This document shows, piece by piece, positions 28,572 to 37,887 of a DNA stretch of 43,899 bases. Made by a program: the position numbers and the translations under genes. Numbering within the stretch: position 1 is the first letter of the stretch; every line of letters begins with the position of its first letter. The notes beneath the pieces were generated by a model. That model did no database searches, was not told the origin of the DNA, and saw only the letters and a program-made list of their open reading frames with translations. The stretch covers positions 1 through 43,899 of the forward strand of contig NZ_JAUWQB010000025.1 in NCBI RefSeq assembly GCF_030611305.1. The letters are read 5' to 3'. The DNA is from Desulfobacula sp. (GTDB taxonomy: Bacteria > Desulfobacterota > Desulfobacteria > Desulfobacterales > Desulfobacteraceae).

Positions 28572-29479
28572 AAAATACTCTTTCCTAATGCGGAGAGTGT
28601 CAATTCCACTGCCAGTTCTGCTGTTTTATTGGCAATATCCAGAATCGGATTAATCTCAACCAGATCCATTGAGGTAATTTTACCCGAATCTGCAAGAATC
28701 TCCATTAATAGATGGGCTTCCCGATAGGAAATTCCTCCCGGAACCGGTGTTCCCACTCCGGGTGCTTCAACAGGATCAAGCGCATCCATGTCTACAGTCA
28801 GATGGATTCTTTTTAAATGAACCAATTTCATCAGGGCTTTATTGGCAACAGAACTGATACCCTGCTCATCAATATCCCGCATGGTAAATACGGTAATACC
28901 TGATTTTTTAAATCTTTCTTTCTCGCTTGCATCCAGGTCTCTTTGACCGATCATCACCACATTGTCAGGATGAATTTTTGCACCGGGCCGGCCCACATTG
29001 ACCAGGGAGTCGTGGCCTTCCCCGATAAGTGCAGCCAGCGGCATCCCGTGGATATTTCCGGAAGGTGAGGTGGCAGGTGTATTAAAATCCCCGTGGGCAT
29101 CAATCCATATAAGTCCTGTAGGGTCATCGTTTGTGACTGCAGCAACCGTTCCCACTGCAATGGAGTGATCTCCACCGATAAATAAGGGAAGGCGTCCTTT
29201 TTTAACAACCTCTTTACCCGCTTTATATATGGACTCACAAATCAGGGTAATTTCTTTTAAATATTTATCTTCATCAATACCCTCATTATTCTTGCCGATA
29301 CTGGCATCGAAATCCCGGATGGGGATACGGATATCCCCTGTATCAACAACTTCATGTCCCAAAGACCTGAGTCTTGGAATCAATCCTGTATACCTGACGG
29401 CCGCAGGTCCCATGTCAACCCCGCGAAGCAGCTGTCCGAAATCCATAGGAACCCCGATAATACTGATTTTTTTTGGCAT
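28568..29479 (-). CDS. rocF: Arginase
   Basis: A 303-residue ureohydrolase that splits arginine to ornithine and urea. The binuclear manganese ligands are all present: [14 protein letters not shown], and DMDALDP. The substrate loop SGNIHGMP and the closing VEINP also match arginase rather than agmatinase ([24 protein letters not shown] start). It lies upstream of, and overlaps by 4 bases, the helicase gene. AAGGAGCAATTTCA lies before the ATG. Confidence 0.93.
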   Translation of the reverse strand: MPKKISIIGVPMDFGQLLRGVDMGPAAVRYTGLIPRLRSLGHEVVDTGDIRIPIRDFDASIGKNNEGIDEDKYLKEITLICESIYKAGKEVVKKGRLPLFIGGDHSIAVGTVAAVTNDDPTGLIWIDAHGDFNTPATSPSGNIHGMPLAALIGEGHDSLVNVGRPGAKIHPDNVVMIGQRDLDASEKERFKKSGITVFTMRDIDEQGISSVANKALMKLVHLKRIHLTVDMDALDPVEAPGVGTPVPGGISYREAHLLMEILADSGKITSMDLVEINPILDIANKTAELAVELTLSALGKSIL

Positions 29480-29510
29480 TGAAATTGCTCCTTAAAGATT
29501 ATTTCCCAGC

Positions 29511-29539
29511 TTGACAGCTCATATAACATAGAGTATGAA
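29511..29539 (+). promoter_or_regulatory. Predicted sigma-70 promoter of the phosphatase-fold gene
   Basis: TTGACA (29511-29516), 17-bp spacer, TATGAA (29534-29539). Transcription would start near 29547, past the upstream in-frame ATG at 29535, which supports 29592 as the true start of the next gene. Confidence 0.5.
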
Positions 29540-29591
29540 AACTATTCAACAAAAAGATAAAACTTCATACGTTTTCAGGAGCGCCTCATAC

Positions 29592-30275
29592 ATGACACAA
29601 AAGTACGAACTCAGAACAAAACAAACCATTGATACAATTAATCATTTGCTGGATAACGGGATAAAAAAAATCAGTGTAATTATCCGCCATTCCGACAGAT
29701 TTTTCACAGAAAATCCAAAACTGGAACCCTTCATGGGATTAACAGATAACGGTAAAAAGTTTGCCGTTGATTTTGGCGCCACCATCCGGTCAAGACCCTT
29801 ACCAAAAATATCTTCCAGTTTTCTGGGAAGATGTATTGAAACCTCTTTTCTGATTGATAAAGGGTATACAAATAAAAATAACCGGGTCATTGAGCATAAT
29901 TGCATAAATGATGTGCTTGCACCTTTTTATGTAAAGGATACCCAAAAAGCCATTCACCATATTGAAAAACAAGGGAATAAGGGTTTTCTGCGGAACTGGT
30001 TTGATAACCGTATTGATGAAAGTATTATGGAAAATCCGGAAAGAACTTCAGACCTTTTAAGTGAATTTATGATTGAACAAATAAAAAACCTCAAAGAAAA
30101 CCAGATTGCCATCTGTATTTCCCATGACTGGAATATTTACCCTTTAAAAGAGTTTAAATTGGGACTTAAACTTGAAACAGCAGGGGATGTGGGTTACCTT
30201 GACGGGGTTGTCTTTTTTGAAAAAAAGAATCAATACTATATTACAAATTATCAGACAAGCCCGATATTATTGTAA
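29592..30275 (+). CDS. Histidine phosphatase-fold protein
   Basis: A 227-residue protein resembling the histidine phosphatase (phosphoglycerate mutase-like) superfamily. Evidence is an early IIRHSDR (RH motif with the catalytic histidine), GRCIETSFLI (arginine-containing helix) and a late ISHDWN (second histidine). An AGGAG ribosome-binding site lies 10 bases before the ATG at 29592. An in-frame ATG at 29535 has no such site and overlaps the predicted promoter. The substrate is unknown. It lies 24 bases upstream of the metallo-beta-lactamase-fold gene. Confidence 0.65.
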   Translation: MTQKYELRTKQTIDTINHLLDNGIKKISVIIRHSDRFFTENPKLEPFMGLTDNGKKFAVDFGATIRSRPLPKISSSFLGRCIETSFLIDKGYTNKNNRVIEHNCINDVLAPFYVKDTQKAIHHIEKQGNKGFLRNWFDNRIDESIMENPERTSDLLSEFMIEQIKNLKENQIAICISHDWNIYPLKEFKLGLKLETAGDVGYLDGVVFFEKKNQYYITNYQTSPILL

Positions 30276-30299
30276 TAAATAAAATATAAGGGAATCATT

Positions 30300-31151
30300 T
30301 TGGAAAAAACAAAGATCACCATAATGTGCGAGAACAGGGCTGGTGCAGGAATTGGCATCATTGGCGAGCACGGGTTTTCTGCACTCATAGAAAAAAATAA
30401 TGAAAAGATCCTCATGGATACCGGTCAGGGGCTGGGCCTAAAAGCCAATGCAACCGCTTTAAAAATCAATCTGTCAGATATAAATAAAATCGTATTGAGC
30501 CATGGTCATTTTGACCATACAGGCGGGCTTGCAGATTTAATGCCTCAAAAAGAAAAAATTGATGTCTATGCTCATCCGGATATCTTTGCTCCCAAATATG
30601 CCCGCCACGGGAATGAGGGTGAAAAAAAAGAAGTGTTTATCGGTACCCGGTTCAGTCAGGAATATCTTGAATCCAACATGAATGCCAAATTTCATTTCAA
30701 AAAAGAATTTTCAAAAATATCAAATGATATCTTTTTTTCAGGTGTTATACCAAGGCAGACAGACTTTGAACGACAAGACAAGAGACTTTTGGTTAAAGAG
30801 GGGCAATCATTTATTCAAGACCCGTTACATGATGACGCTTCTCTCTTGATCGAGACATCATCAGGTCCAGTCATCCTGACAGGTTGCGCCCATTCAGGCA
30901 TTGTAAACATCATGAATCATTTTTCTAAAAAAACCGGATACAAATCCTTTCATGCGGTTATTGGGGGAACCCACCTAGGATTTTTAAATTCCGATAAACA
31001 GCTAGAAAAAACAATGGATGCCTTTGCACAATACGATCTTAAACTGATTGCCGTTTCCCACTGCACGGGCAATGAGGCCGCAGCCGTCTGCTATAATCGG
31101 TTCAAGGATAAATTTGCCTTTGCCAATGCAGGATGGAGTGCCCGGTTTTAA
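30300..31151 (+). CDS. Metallo-beta-lactamase-fold hydrolase (pterin-phosphate synthase-like group)
   Basis: A 283-residue MBL-fold protein with LSHGHFDHTGG (HxHxDH), a later GCAHSGIVNI and IGGTHLGF, and a final AVSHCTGNEA. This order is typical of the group named after the dihydropterin-methyl-aminobenzene ribofuranosyl phosphate synthase, whose true substrates in bacteria are mostly unknown. The start is TTG at 30300 with AAGGGA 7 bases upstream. It follows the phosphatase-fold gene in the same direction and faces metF tail to tail. Confidence 0.8.
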   Translation: MEKTKITIMCENRAGAGIGIIGEHGFSALIEKNNEKILMDTGQGLGLKANATALKINLSDINKIVLSHGHFDHTGGLADLMPQKEKIDVYAHPDIFAPKYARHGNEGEKKEVFIGTRFSQEYLESNMNAKFHFKKEFSKISNDIFFSGVIPRQTDFERQDKRLLVKEGQSFIQDPLHDDASLLIETSSGPVILTGCAHSGIVNIMNHFSKKTGYKSFHAVIGGTHLGFLNSDKQLEKTMDAFAQYDLKLIAVSHCTGNEAAAVCYNRFKDKFAFANAGWSARF

Positions 31152-31232
31152 TCTCAGAATCTCCAACTCGAAAAAAAAGGGAGGACCTGAAGAAAACATC
31201 TTAATCAAATCATCCCTTTGACTGAATAAAAC

Positions 31233-32165
31233 TCAAAGGACCGGTCTTGGCAGTACTTTTGCCCTTTCGGCAATTTCAGGGACCCTGTGCTCCCATTCAA
31301 TAGCCATCATGTGAACGCCTGCCACCCCTTCCATTTCCTTGAATTCTTCAACCTGTTCCAGGGCAAAACGTATGCCCTCTTCTGCCTGGTCTTTTTTATC
31401 CACGCTTTTGAGGCGTTTAATCAGGGAATCAGGGATGTCCATACCGGGTACAAATCTTGACATAAAATTTGCCATGCCGGCATTTTTCATGGGAGTAACC
31501 CCTGCCAGAATATAACACTTTTCATGGAGGCCCATGTCCACGGCCTTTTTCATAAAGTCCCGGAACTTTTCCATGTTAAAGATACACTGGGTCTGGATAA
31601 AATCCGCGCCAGCCGTGATTTTATTGGCAAGCCTGTACACCCTGTATTCATACGGGTCGGCAAACGGGTTGCAGGCAGCGCCGATAAACATTTTTGGCGG
31701 CACATCAATATCTTCGTCATTCATGAATTTTCCCTCATCCCGCATCTTCTTTACCAGTGCGATGAGCTGCATGGAATCGATATCATGAACGTTTTTAGCT
31801 TCCGGATGGTTCCCAAAGGTCTGATGATCACCGGAAAGACATAGCATGTTCCGGATGCCTAGGGCATAGGCGCCTAAGATATCGCTCATGATGGCCAGAC
31901 GGTTCCGGTCCCGGCAGACCATCTGGAAATTGGGTTCAAGCCCTTCTTCAATCATCAGGACCGATCCGGCAAGGGAAGACATTCTGACCACCGCGGTCTG
32001 GTTATCGGTCATATTTACGGCATCCACATTGCCCTTGAGATATTGAAATTTTTCTTTCAAATGCGTGACATTGGCACCCTTTGGGGGTCCGCATTCTCCT
32101 GTAAATGCGAAATGTCCGGCTTTCAGAACCTTTTCAAGATTACTGCCTGATTTGAGTTCACTCAT
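31233..32165 (-). CDS. metF: Methylenetetrahydrofolate reductase, catalytic subunit
   Basis: A 310-residue TIM-barrel flavoprotein of the MTHFR family. It interconverts methylene- and methyl-tetrahydrofolate in the methyl branch of the acetyl-CoA pathway. GECGPP holds the proton-donor glutamate, LSGDH the flavin-contacting aspartate, and IQTQCIFN the folate-binding glutamine. It is the last gene of the Hdr operon, 21 bases after metV. The MetF-MetV-Hdr-MvhD grouping is known from the Moorella-type methylene-tetrahydrofolate reductase complex, where the Hdr part links the reductase to other electron carriers. Confidence 0.93.
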   Translation of the reverse strand: MSELKSGSNLEKVLKAGHFAFTGECGPPKGANVTHLKEKFQYLKGNVDAVNMTDNQTAVVRMSSLAGSVLMIEEGLEPNFQMVCRDRNRLAIMSDILGAYALGIRNMLCLSGDHQTFGNHPEAKNVHDIDSMQLIALVKKMRDEGKFMNDEDIDVPPKMFIGAACNPFADPYEYRVYRLANKITAGADFIQTQCIFNMEKFRDFMKKAVDMGLHEKCYILAGVTPMKNAGMANFMSRFVPGMDIPDSLIKRLKSVDKKDQAEEGIRFALEQVEEFKEMEGVAGVHMMAIEWEHRVPEIAERAKVLPRPVL

Positions 32166-32186
32166 TTTGGTTCTCTCCTTTGTCTG

Positions 32187-32864
32187 TTATATATTTCCCT
32201 GAACCAGTTCTTCCCTGATACTTCTTCTGGGACCGCCGTCTCTTGCCGTTCTCCAGTTTTTTATACCCCTCACACCGATCAGGTCTTCCAGCTTTCCCGC
32301 GTCCATTTTCTTTCTGACAATCACATCCCAGATACAGACCGTGTCTTTATTTATTTCGCAAGCCCCATTGGATGATCCCCCGCAGGGGCCGTTCATGAGA
32401 CTTTTCGCACATCTGGCAATGGGACACAGGCCACCGAAATTATTGATGGCACATGTACCACAGCCGGCACACCGTTCTTCCCAGACCCCGTGTTGAGTGG
32501 CACCGCCAAAAAAGGTGGTATTGACGCCTGGATAAAATGTCTGGTCGGGATACATTTCAGATAAAAACTGTGGACCTACACCACAGGCAAGAGAGATCAC
32601 TGCATCATAGTTACCTATTATATCACTGACTCCAGCCACATATTCATTGTCACATTGTCTTTCCAGAACATTAATATCAATGTCAATGTGAGTGCCTTGT
32701 TTTTTTCTGGCAATTTTCATTGAAGATGCCAGTATCTCAACTTCCTTTAACCCGCCGACATTGCAGACAGTAACGCACCCCTTGCATCCGGCGATGAGAA
32801 TCTTTTTATTATCTTTTACCATCGTCAATATCTCTTCAAGAGATTTCCGATCTGCTACTATCAT
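32187..32864 (-). CDS. metV: MTHFR C-terminal domain protein, iron-sulfur/zinc subunit
   Basis: A 225-residue cysteine-rich protein. N-terminal GCKGCVTVC (Cys27, 30, 34) and the C-terminal ERCAGCGTCAINNFGGLCPIARCAKSLMNGPCGG cluster are typical of MetV, which binds Fe-S clusters and pairs with MetF to pass electrons to its flavin. The fit in both length and motif order is good. It lies 33 bases after mvhD and 21 before metF. Confidence 0.9.
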   Translation of the reverse strand: MIVADRKSLEEILTMVKDNKKILIAGCKGCVTVCNVGGLKEVEILASSMKIARKKQGTHIDIDINVLERQCDNEYVAGVSDIIGNYDAVISLACGVGPQFLSEMYPDQTFYPGVNTTFFGGATQHGVWEERCAGCGTCAINNFGGLCPIARCAKSLMNGPCGGSSNGACEINKDTVCIWDVIVRKKMDAGKLEDLIGVRGIKNWRTARDGGPRRSIREELVQGNI

Positions 32865-32897
32865 GATTCACCTCTATCTTTTTTAAGTTTTTTGATT

Positions 32898-33323
32898 TCA
32901 CGCCGCATGAGTGCTCTTAACCGGAGTGGGTCCCAACTCCCTGATTTTGCCCACCATCTCACTGGCAATCTCGGCAAACCGTGCCCCCTGTGCTGAAGAA
33001 AGATTATACATTTCCACCCTTTCGGGCTCAATACCCAGTTCTGTCAGGGTTTTTTTTACGTACTCCACCTTTCTTCTGGCCTTAAGATTACCTTCTATGT
33101 AATGACACTCGCCTTCAAGGCATCCGGCCACGTATACACCGTCCGCTCCATCTTCAATGGCATTGAGCAAATGAAGGATATCCACCCTTCCCGTACATGG
33201 CACCTGGATAACTTTTATGTCAGCAGGATAGGATAGTCTCATGGAACCTGCCAGGTCCCCGGCTGCATACGCTCAGTACTGACAGCAAAATGCGATTATC
33301 CTGGGTTCAAATTCTTGGGTCAT
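32898..33323 (-). CDS. mvhD: MvhD-type electron-transfer subunit with selenocysteine
   Basis: A 141-residue protein if TGA at 33273-33275 is read as selenocysteine (residue 17). The translation around it is IIAFCCQY-U-AYAAGDLAGSMRLSYP. MvhD/FrhD-type proteins have FxCxxC(S/A)YAxADLAG here, so U replaces a conserved cysteine in a cluster-binding motif. Downstream CTGRVD and GCLEGECHYIEGN are typical of MvhD. The ATG at 33323 has GGAGG 6 bases upstream. Without recoding, no start with a ribosome-binding site exists after the TGA. The subunit should bind a [2Fe-2S] cluster and carry electrons to HdrA. Confidence 0.85.
33243..33259 (-). promoter_or_regulatory. bSECIS-like hairpin for mvhD
   Basis: A 6-bp stem (GGGACC with GGUUCC, one G-U pair) closes a UGGCA loop. 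The loop begins 19 bases after the last base of UGA, in the range seen for bacterial selenocysteine insertion elements, and has a G in its first two positions as they require. It lies in the coding sequence. Confidence 0.65.
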
Positions 33324-33354
33324 CATTAACCTCCGTTTTTGGGGTCACTTTTTT

Positions 33355-33399
33355 GGGGTCAGGCTTCGTTATTAGGTTCAATAACGCAAGCCTGACCCC
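33355..33399. repeat. 45-bp palindromic repeat (REP/MITE-like)
   Basis: Arms 33355-33373 and 33380-33399 pair almost perfectly (one bulged base) around a 6-base loop; outer bases are GGGGTCAGGCTT / AAGCCTGACCCC. A second GGGGTCA word lies beside it at 33341-33347. It sits in the 82-base gap between hdrA and mvhD inside the operon and has no T-run, so it is unlikely to be a terminator. Palindromes with GGGGTCAGGC ends are often mobile repeats in Proteobacteria. Confidence 0.6.
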
Positions 33400-33408
33400 A
33401 GCTATAGT

Positions 33409-36400
33409 TTATGCCTCTTCAAAAAGTGCATCCGTTTTTGCCATAATCTGCTCATCCGTAAAATGATTCAGTTTAATTGCCTTACCCGGACATTCCGCCA
33501 CACAGGCACCGCATCCATGACACTCGGATGCATCAATCTGGGCATATCCATCAGCATGGATATAGGGTATGTGATAGGGACAGGTTCGAACGCAGGTCAG
33601 GCACACTGCACATTTTTCAGGCGTGACTTCTGCCACAACGCCGCCCACCATCAAAGAATCTCTGGAAAGAATCGTCATGGCCCTGGCAACAGACGCCCTT
33701 GCCTGGGCAATACTTTCTTCAAGGGGTTTGGGATAATGGGCCAGCCCCGCCACAAACAATCCGTCTGATGCAAAATCAACCGGTCTCAGCTTTGCGTGGG
33801 CCTCCACCAGGAAACCTTCATCGTTTGTCGGTACTTTGAATTTTTCAAACAGGTTCTTGTTGTCTCCCGGAACAACCCCGGATGCCAGTATGACCATGTC
33901 AGGACGAATGGTTACCGGCATTTGAAGAACATGATCTATGACAGACAACTCAAGTTCTTTGTTGGAATTTTCTCTCAGCGTCGGCATTTTTTCCAGATCA
34001 TACCGGATAAAAAGGACACCCAGTTCCCGCGCCTTTTGGTAAAGATCTTCCCTAAAGCCATAGGATCTGATATCCCGGTAAACTACATAAACTCTTTTTC
34101 TTCTATCCATTGTTTTAAGAGCAATGGCACTTTTCAGGCTGTGGGTACAGCAAACCTTGCTGCAGTAGGGGTTTTCATTATTTCTGGATCCAACGCACTG
34201 GATAAAAACAATGGCCTTTGCTTTTTCAATTCGATCATCCTCTTCCCGCAAGGCCGCATCCATATCCAGATGGGTCAATATATCCGGATGGTCACCGTAG
34301 AGATACTCTTGAGGTTTGTATTCCTTTCCCCCGGTGGCAAGAATGACAGCTCCGTGTTCAATGGCCGCCTGCTGACTGATTCCCTTGGTTCCACTGCTCC
34401 CATTGGTTTTTATGGTGGTAACAAAATTCCCCATAGAGCCTGTAAAAGAATCAACTTCGGAATCAAGATACAGATTGATGGAATCGCTGGCACTGGTTCT
34501 ATCAATAAGATCCTCAAGATAATCCTGTATTTTTTCTCCCTGCCAGGTGGTATTCAGGTTCCTGGCAACCCCGCCAAGCTGCGCAGTGTTTTCAACCAGG
34601 TGAACATCAATGCCTTGGCTGGCCGCGCTAAGCGCTGCTTCCATACCTGCCACACCGCCACCCACCACAAGGAGAGATTTTTTAATATCCAGGCTGACCT
34701 GGTGTAATGGTTCCACTAATGCTGCTTTTGCCACGGCCATTCGAACCAGATCCTTTGCTTTTTGTGTCGCTTTTTCCGGTTCTTTCATATGGACCCAGGT
34801 ATTCTGATCCCTGATATTGGCCATCTCAAACAGGTATTTGTTCAGGCCCGCATCCCTTATTGTCTCCTGGAACAGGGGTTCATGAGTTCTGGGCGAACAG
34901 GATGCCACCACTACCCGATTGAGTTTCTGTTCCTTGATAACCTCTTTCATATGGTCCTGGGCATCCTGGGAACAGGTAAAAAGATTGTCCTCTACATGGA
35001 CGACGTAGGGAAGCGTTGCCGCATAATCCCTGACTGCAGGCACATCAGCAATGCCGCCAATGTTGATACCACAGTTACAGACAAATACACCGATGCGGGG
35101 ATTTTGCCCTGAAAAATCGCTCTCAGGCGGCAATTCTTTGGTTTTCGTCTCGCTCCATCTGCTGTCCTTCAATACCATGGATGCTGTGGCCGCCGCTGCA
35201 GATGCCTCCATGACAGAGGCGGGAATATCCTTGGGCTCCTGAAAGGTTCCGCAGACATAAACACCTTTTTTACTGGTACAGACCGGGGACAGATTATCAG
35301 TTTTGGCAAATCCATGGCTGTTGAGTTCTATACCTACCTTGTCCGCAAGCTCCTGGGCATCTTTGTTCGGCGATAGACCCACGGAAAGGACCACCATGTC
35401 AAAAATTTCTTCAACAGTATTTCCTGCCTCAGTGGAGTAAACAATTCTGTATTTATCACCGGGTTCCGGAAAAACAGAGTGTATTCTGGATCTGACGAAC
35501 CGAACCCCGCTGTCATCCTGGGCTCTGATGTTGTATTTATCAAATTCCTTTCCATGGGTTCTCATGTCCATGAAAAAGATGGCGGCATCCAATCCCTTGT
35601 CACTGTGTTCCTTTGCAATGACGGCCTGTTTGTTGGCATACATGCAGCAGACACCGGAACAATAGGAATGATCTCCCTTGTTGATATCCCTTGATCCGAC
35701 ACATTGGAGCCAGGCGATCTTGTCAGGCTCCACATTATCGGATGGTCTTACAAGATGACCGCCATAGGGACCGGATGCAGACAGGATTCTTTCAAATTCC
35801 ACACTGGTCATAATATTGGGGCTATGTCCGTAGCAGTATGAGACCATCTGGGTGGGTTCAAAAGGTGTAAACCCCGGGGAAAGAATAATGGCACCCACAT
35901 CAATGGTATGCCTTATATCTGTCATGGAATGATCCACAGCCTTTGCAAGACAGGCATCCACACACTGCATACACTCTGAACAGTATCCACAGTTCAGGCA
36001 TCTTGCCGCTTCTTTTTGTCCCTCTTCCTCGCCATATCCAAGTTCCACCTCGTTAAAATTACCAACCCGTTCTGCGGCGGCAAGTTCCGGCATCTTATAC
36101 CGGTTAGCTTGCTCCATGTCTTGGGTTACCGGACGAAATAAAGGATTTTCAACCACGGGAAGCTGTCTGCCTTCTTCCATGTCCAGACCTTTGAGATATC
36201 TGACAATGGATTCAGCCGCTTCCATACCGGCTGCAATAGCGCCAATGGCAACACCCGGGCCTGTCTGGACATCACCGCCTGCAAACACCCCTTCTTTGTC
36301 CGTGGCAAAGGTAATGGGGTTGACCTCTGTTGTATTCCATTTGCTGATCTTCAAACCGGCGAGATCTTCTAATGCAGAAAGATCCGGTCTTTGACCGATA

Positions 36401-37872
36401 GCAGGAATGAGCTGATCCATTTCAATGTCATATTCACTGCCCGGTATGGGAACAGGACGTCTTCTGCCGGAAGAATCCGGCTCACCCAGTTCCATTTTAA
36501 TGACCCTTAAGGCCTTGACATGGCCATTTTCTTCGATGACCTTCTGGGGGGCTGCAAGATAAGTAATCTTAGCACCTTCATCTTCTACAGCACAGATTTC
36601 CTCTTCCCAGGCAGGCATTTCTTTTCTTGTCCTTCGATACAGAATGGTGACTTCATCCGCACCCAGTCGAACAGCAGACCTTGCCACATCAATGGCCACA
36701 TTGCCGCCACCGATGATGCAGACCTTTCTGCCGACCGTTGTTGTTCCGGTCAGGTTAAGTTCTCTTAAGAAATCAACCCCTTGACGAACCCCTTCAAGAT
36801 CTTCTCCGGGAATGCCAAGGTCAATACCTTTGTGAGCACCAAGGCCCAGGAAGACCGCATCATAGCCGTCCGCCATGAGGCTGTCCACGGTGAAATCCTC
36901 GCCAAGGCGGGAATTCAGCTTGAGTTCAACACCTAAATTGGTGACAACCTCTATATCCTTATCAAGGACTTCTCTTGGCAGGCGGTGTTCAGGAATGCCG
37001 ACCCTGAGCATACCACCGGCCTGGGACAATGCTTCGAATATGGTTGCATCAACTCCCTGTTTTGCCAGATGATAGGCGGCTGACAGTCCGGCAGGACCGG
37101 AACCGATGATAGCCACCTTTTTGCCAATCTTTTGGGCACATTTAATTTCCACTTGTCTTGCGTCAAAACTGTCTGCTGCAAGACGCTTCAGATCCCGGAT
37201 GGCAACCGGTTCATCCACTTCACATCTTCTACAGGCATCTTCACATTCATGGGGACAGACTCTTCCTAAGACTCCCGGCAGCGGAAGCTGTTCCATAATA
37301 ATTTCCAAAGATTCCTTATATTTGCCCTCTTTGACCATCTGGACATACCCTTGCACATTCAGTCCGGCAGGACATGTCAGACGGCACGGAGCCTTGTCTT
37401 TTTTCTCTATGGCATAGCCCGATGGCATTGCCTGGGGATACAGTTTAAATGCAGCTTTCCTGTCTCGAAGCTCTTCGTCAAACTGGCTGGGAAGCTCTAC
37501 CGGGCACACCTCGGAGCACTCTCCGCAGGCAGTACATTTATCAAGATCAATAAACCTTGGTTTTTCCTTTAATTTAACTGTAAAATCCCCTTCTTCCCCC
37601 GTGACTTCTTCAATTTCAGTCATGGTCAAAAGCTCAATATTGAGATGACGTCCTGCTTCAACAAGTTTTGGGGATATGATACACATTGAGCAATCGTTTG
37701 TGGGAAAGGTCTTGTCCAGTTGTGCCATTGTTCCGCCAATGGCTGTATTTTTATCTATGAGGTATACAAAATATCCTGAATCTGCCAGATCCAGGGATGA
37801 CTGAATACCCGCTATGCCGGCACCGACTACCATTACCGAGCCTTTACCTTTTCTGGTACCTTTTTCGGCCAT
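33409..37872 (-). CDS. hdrA: Giant HdrA-type flavoprotein: HdrA with NfnB/GltD-like insertion plus second HdrA
   Basis: A 1487-residue iron-sulfur flavoprotein. Residues 1-130 start an HdrA unit (VVGAGIAGIQSSLDLA, NDCSMCIISPKL, ferredoxin-like CTACGECSEVC). Residues 160-570 are an insertion resembling NfnB/GltD: cysteine cluster CRLTC/CPHECEDAC, FAD motif IIGSGPAGLSAAYHLA, and a second nucleotide-binding motif IIGGGNVAIDVARSA. HdrA sequence resumes at about 625 (CLNCGYCSECMQC, LQCVGSRD). A second HdrA unit starts at about 925 (VFVCNCGINIGG) with FAD motif VVGGGVAGMEAALSA and two C-terminal [4Fe-4S] motifs (CAVCLTCVRTCP, CHGCGACVAECP). HdrA is the flavin-bifurcating subunit. The insertion suggests NAD(P)H as a partner. 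No selenocysteine codon was seen in it. Confidence 0.88.
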   Translation of the reverse strand: MAEKGTRKGKGSVMVVGAGIAGIQSSLDLADSGYFVYLIDKNTAIGGTMAQLDKTFPTNDCSMCIISPKLVEAGRHLNIELLTMTEIEEVTGEEGDFTVKLKEKPRFIDLDKCTACGECSEVCPVELPSQFDEELRDRKAAFKLYPQAMPSGYAIEKKDKAPCRLTCPAGLNVQGYVQMVKEGKYKESLEIIMEQLPLPGVLGRVCPHECEDACRRCEVDEPVAIRDLKRLAADSFDARQVEIKCAQKIGKKVAIIGSGPAGLSAAYHLAKQGVDATIFEALSQAGGMLRVGIPEHRLPREVLDKDIEVVTNLGVELKLNSRLGEDFTVDSLMADGYDAVFLGLGAHKGIDLGIPGEDLEGVRQGVDFLRELNLTGTTTVGRKVCIIGGGNVAIDVARSAVRLGADEVTILYRRTRKEMPAWEEEICAVEDEGAKITYLAAPQKVIEENGHVKALRVIKMELGEPDSSGRRRPVPIPGSEYDIEMDQLIPAIGQRPDLSALEDLAGLKISKWNTTEVNPITFATDKEGVFAGGDVQTGPGVAIGAIAAGMEAAESIVRYLKGLDMEEGRQLPVVENPLFRPVTQDMEQANRYKMPELAAAERVGNFNEVELGYGEEEGQKEAARCLNCGYCSECMQCVDACLAKAVDHSMTDIRHTIDVGAIILSPGFTPFEPTQMVSYCYGHSPNIMTSVEFERILSASGPYGGHLVRPSDNVEPDKIAWLQCVGSRDINKGDHSYCSGVCCMYANKQAVIAKEHSDKGLDAAIFFMDMRTHGKEFDKYNIRAQDDSGVRFVRSRIHSVFPEPGDKYRIVYSTEAGNTVEEIFDMVVLSVGLSPNKDAQELADKVGIELNSHGFAKTDNLSPVCTSKKGVYVCGTFQEPKDIPASVMEASAAAATASMVLKDSRWSETKTKELPPESDFSGQNPRIGVFVCNCGINIGGIADVPAVRDYAATLPYVVHVEDNLFTCSQDAQDHMKEVIKEQKLNRVVVASCSPRTHEPLFQETIRDAGLNKYLFEMANIRDQNTWVHMKEPEKATQKAKDLVRMAVAKAALVEPLHQVSLDIKKSLLVVGGGVAGMEAALSAASQGIDVHLVENTAQLGGVARNLNTTWQGEKIQDYLEDLIDRTSASDSINLYLDSEVDSFTGSMGNFVTTIKTNGSSGTKGISQQAAIEHGAVILATGGKEYKPQEYLYGDHPDILTHLDMDAALREEDDRIEKAKAIVFIQCVGSRNNENPYCSKVCCTHSLKSAIALKTMDRRKRVYVVYRDIRSYGFREDLYQKARELGVLFIRYDLEKMPTLRENSNKELELSVIDHVLQMPVTIRPDMVILASGVVPGDNKNLFEKFKVPTNDEGFLVEAHAKLRPVDFASDGLFVAGLAHYPKPLEESIAQARASVARAMTILSRDSLMVGGVVAEVTPEKCAVCLTCVRTCPYHIPYIHADGYAQIDASECHGCGACVAECPGKAIKLNHFTDEQIMAKTDALFEEA

Positions 37873-37887
37873 TTGGAACCCTCCTTT

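Noticed and set aside
29535-29591. Start of the phosphatase-fold gene at 29535
   Set aside because: No ribosome-binding site, and it overlaps the predicted -10 element; 29592 has AGGAG upstream.
33796-34707. 303-codon open frame on the plus strand
   Set aside because: It lies fully antisense to hdrA, has no family motifs, and such shadows are expected opposite a long conserved gene.
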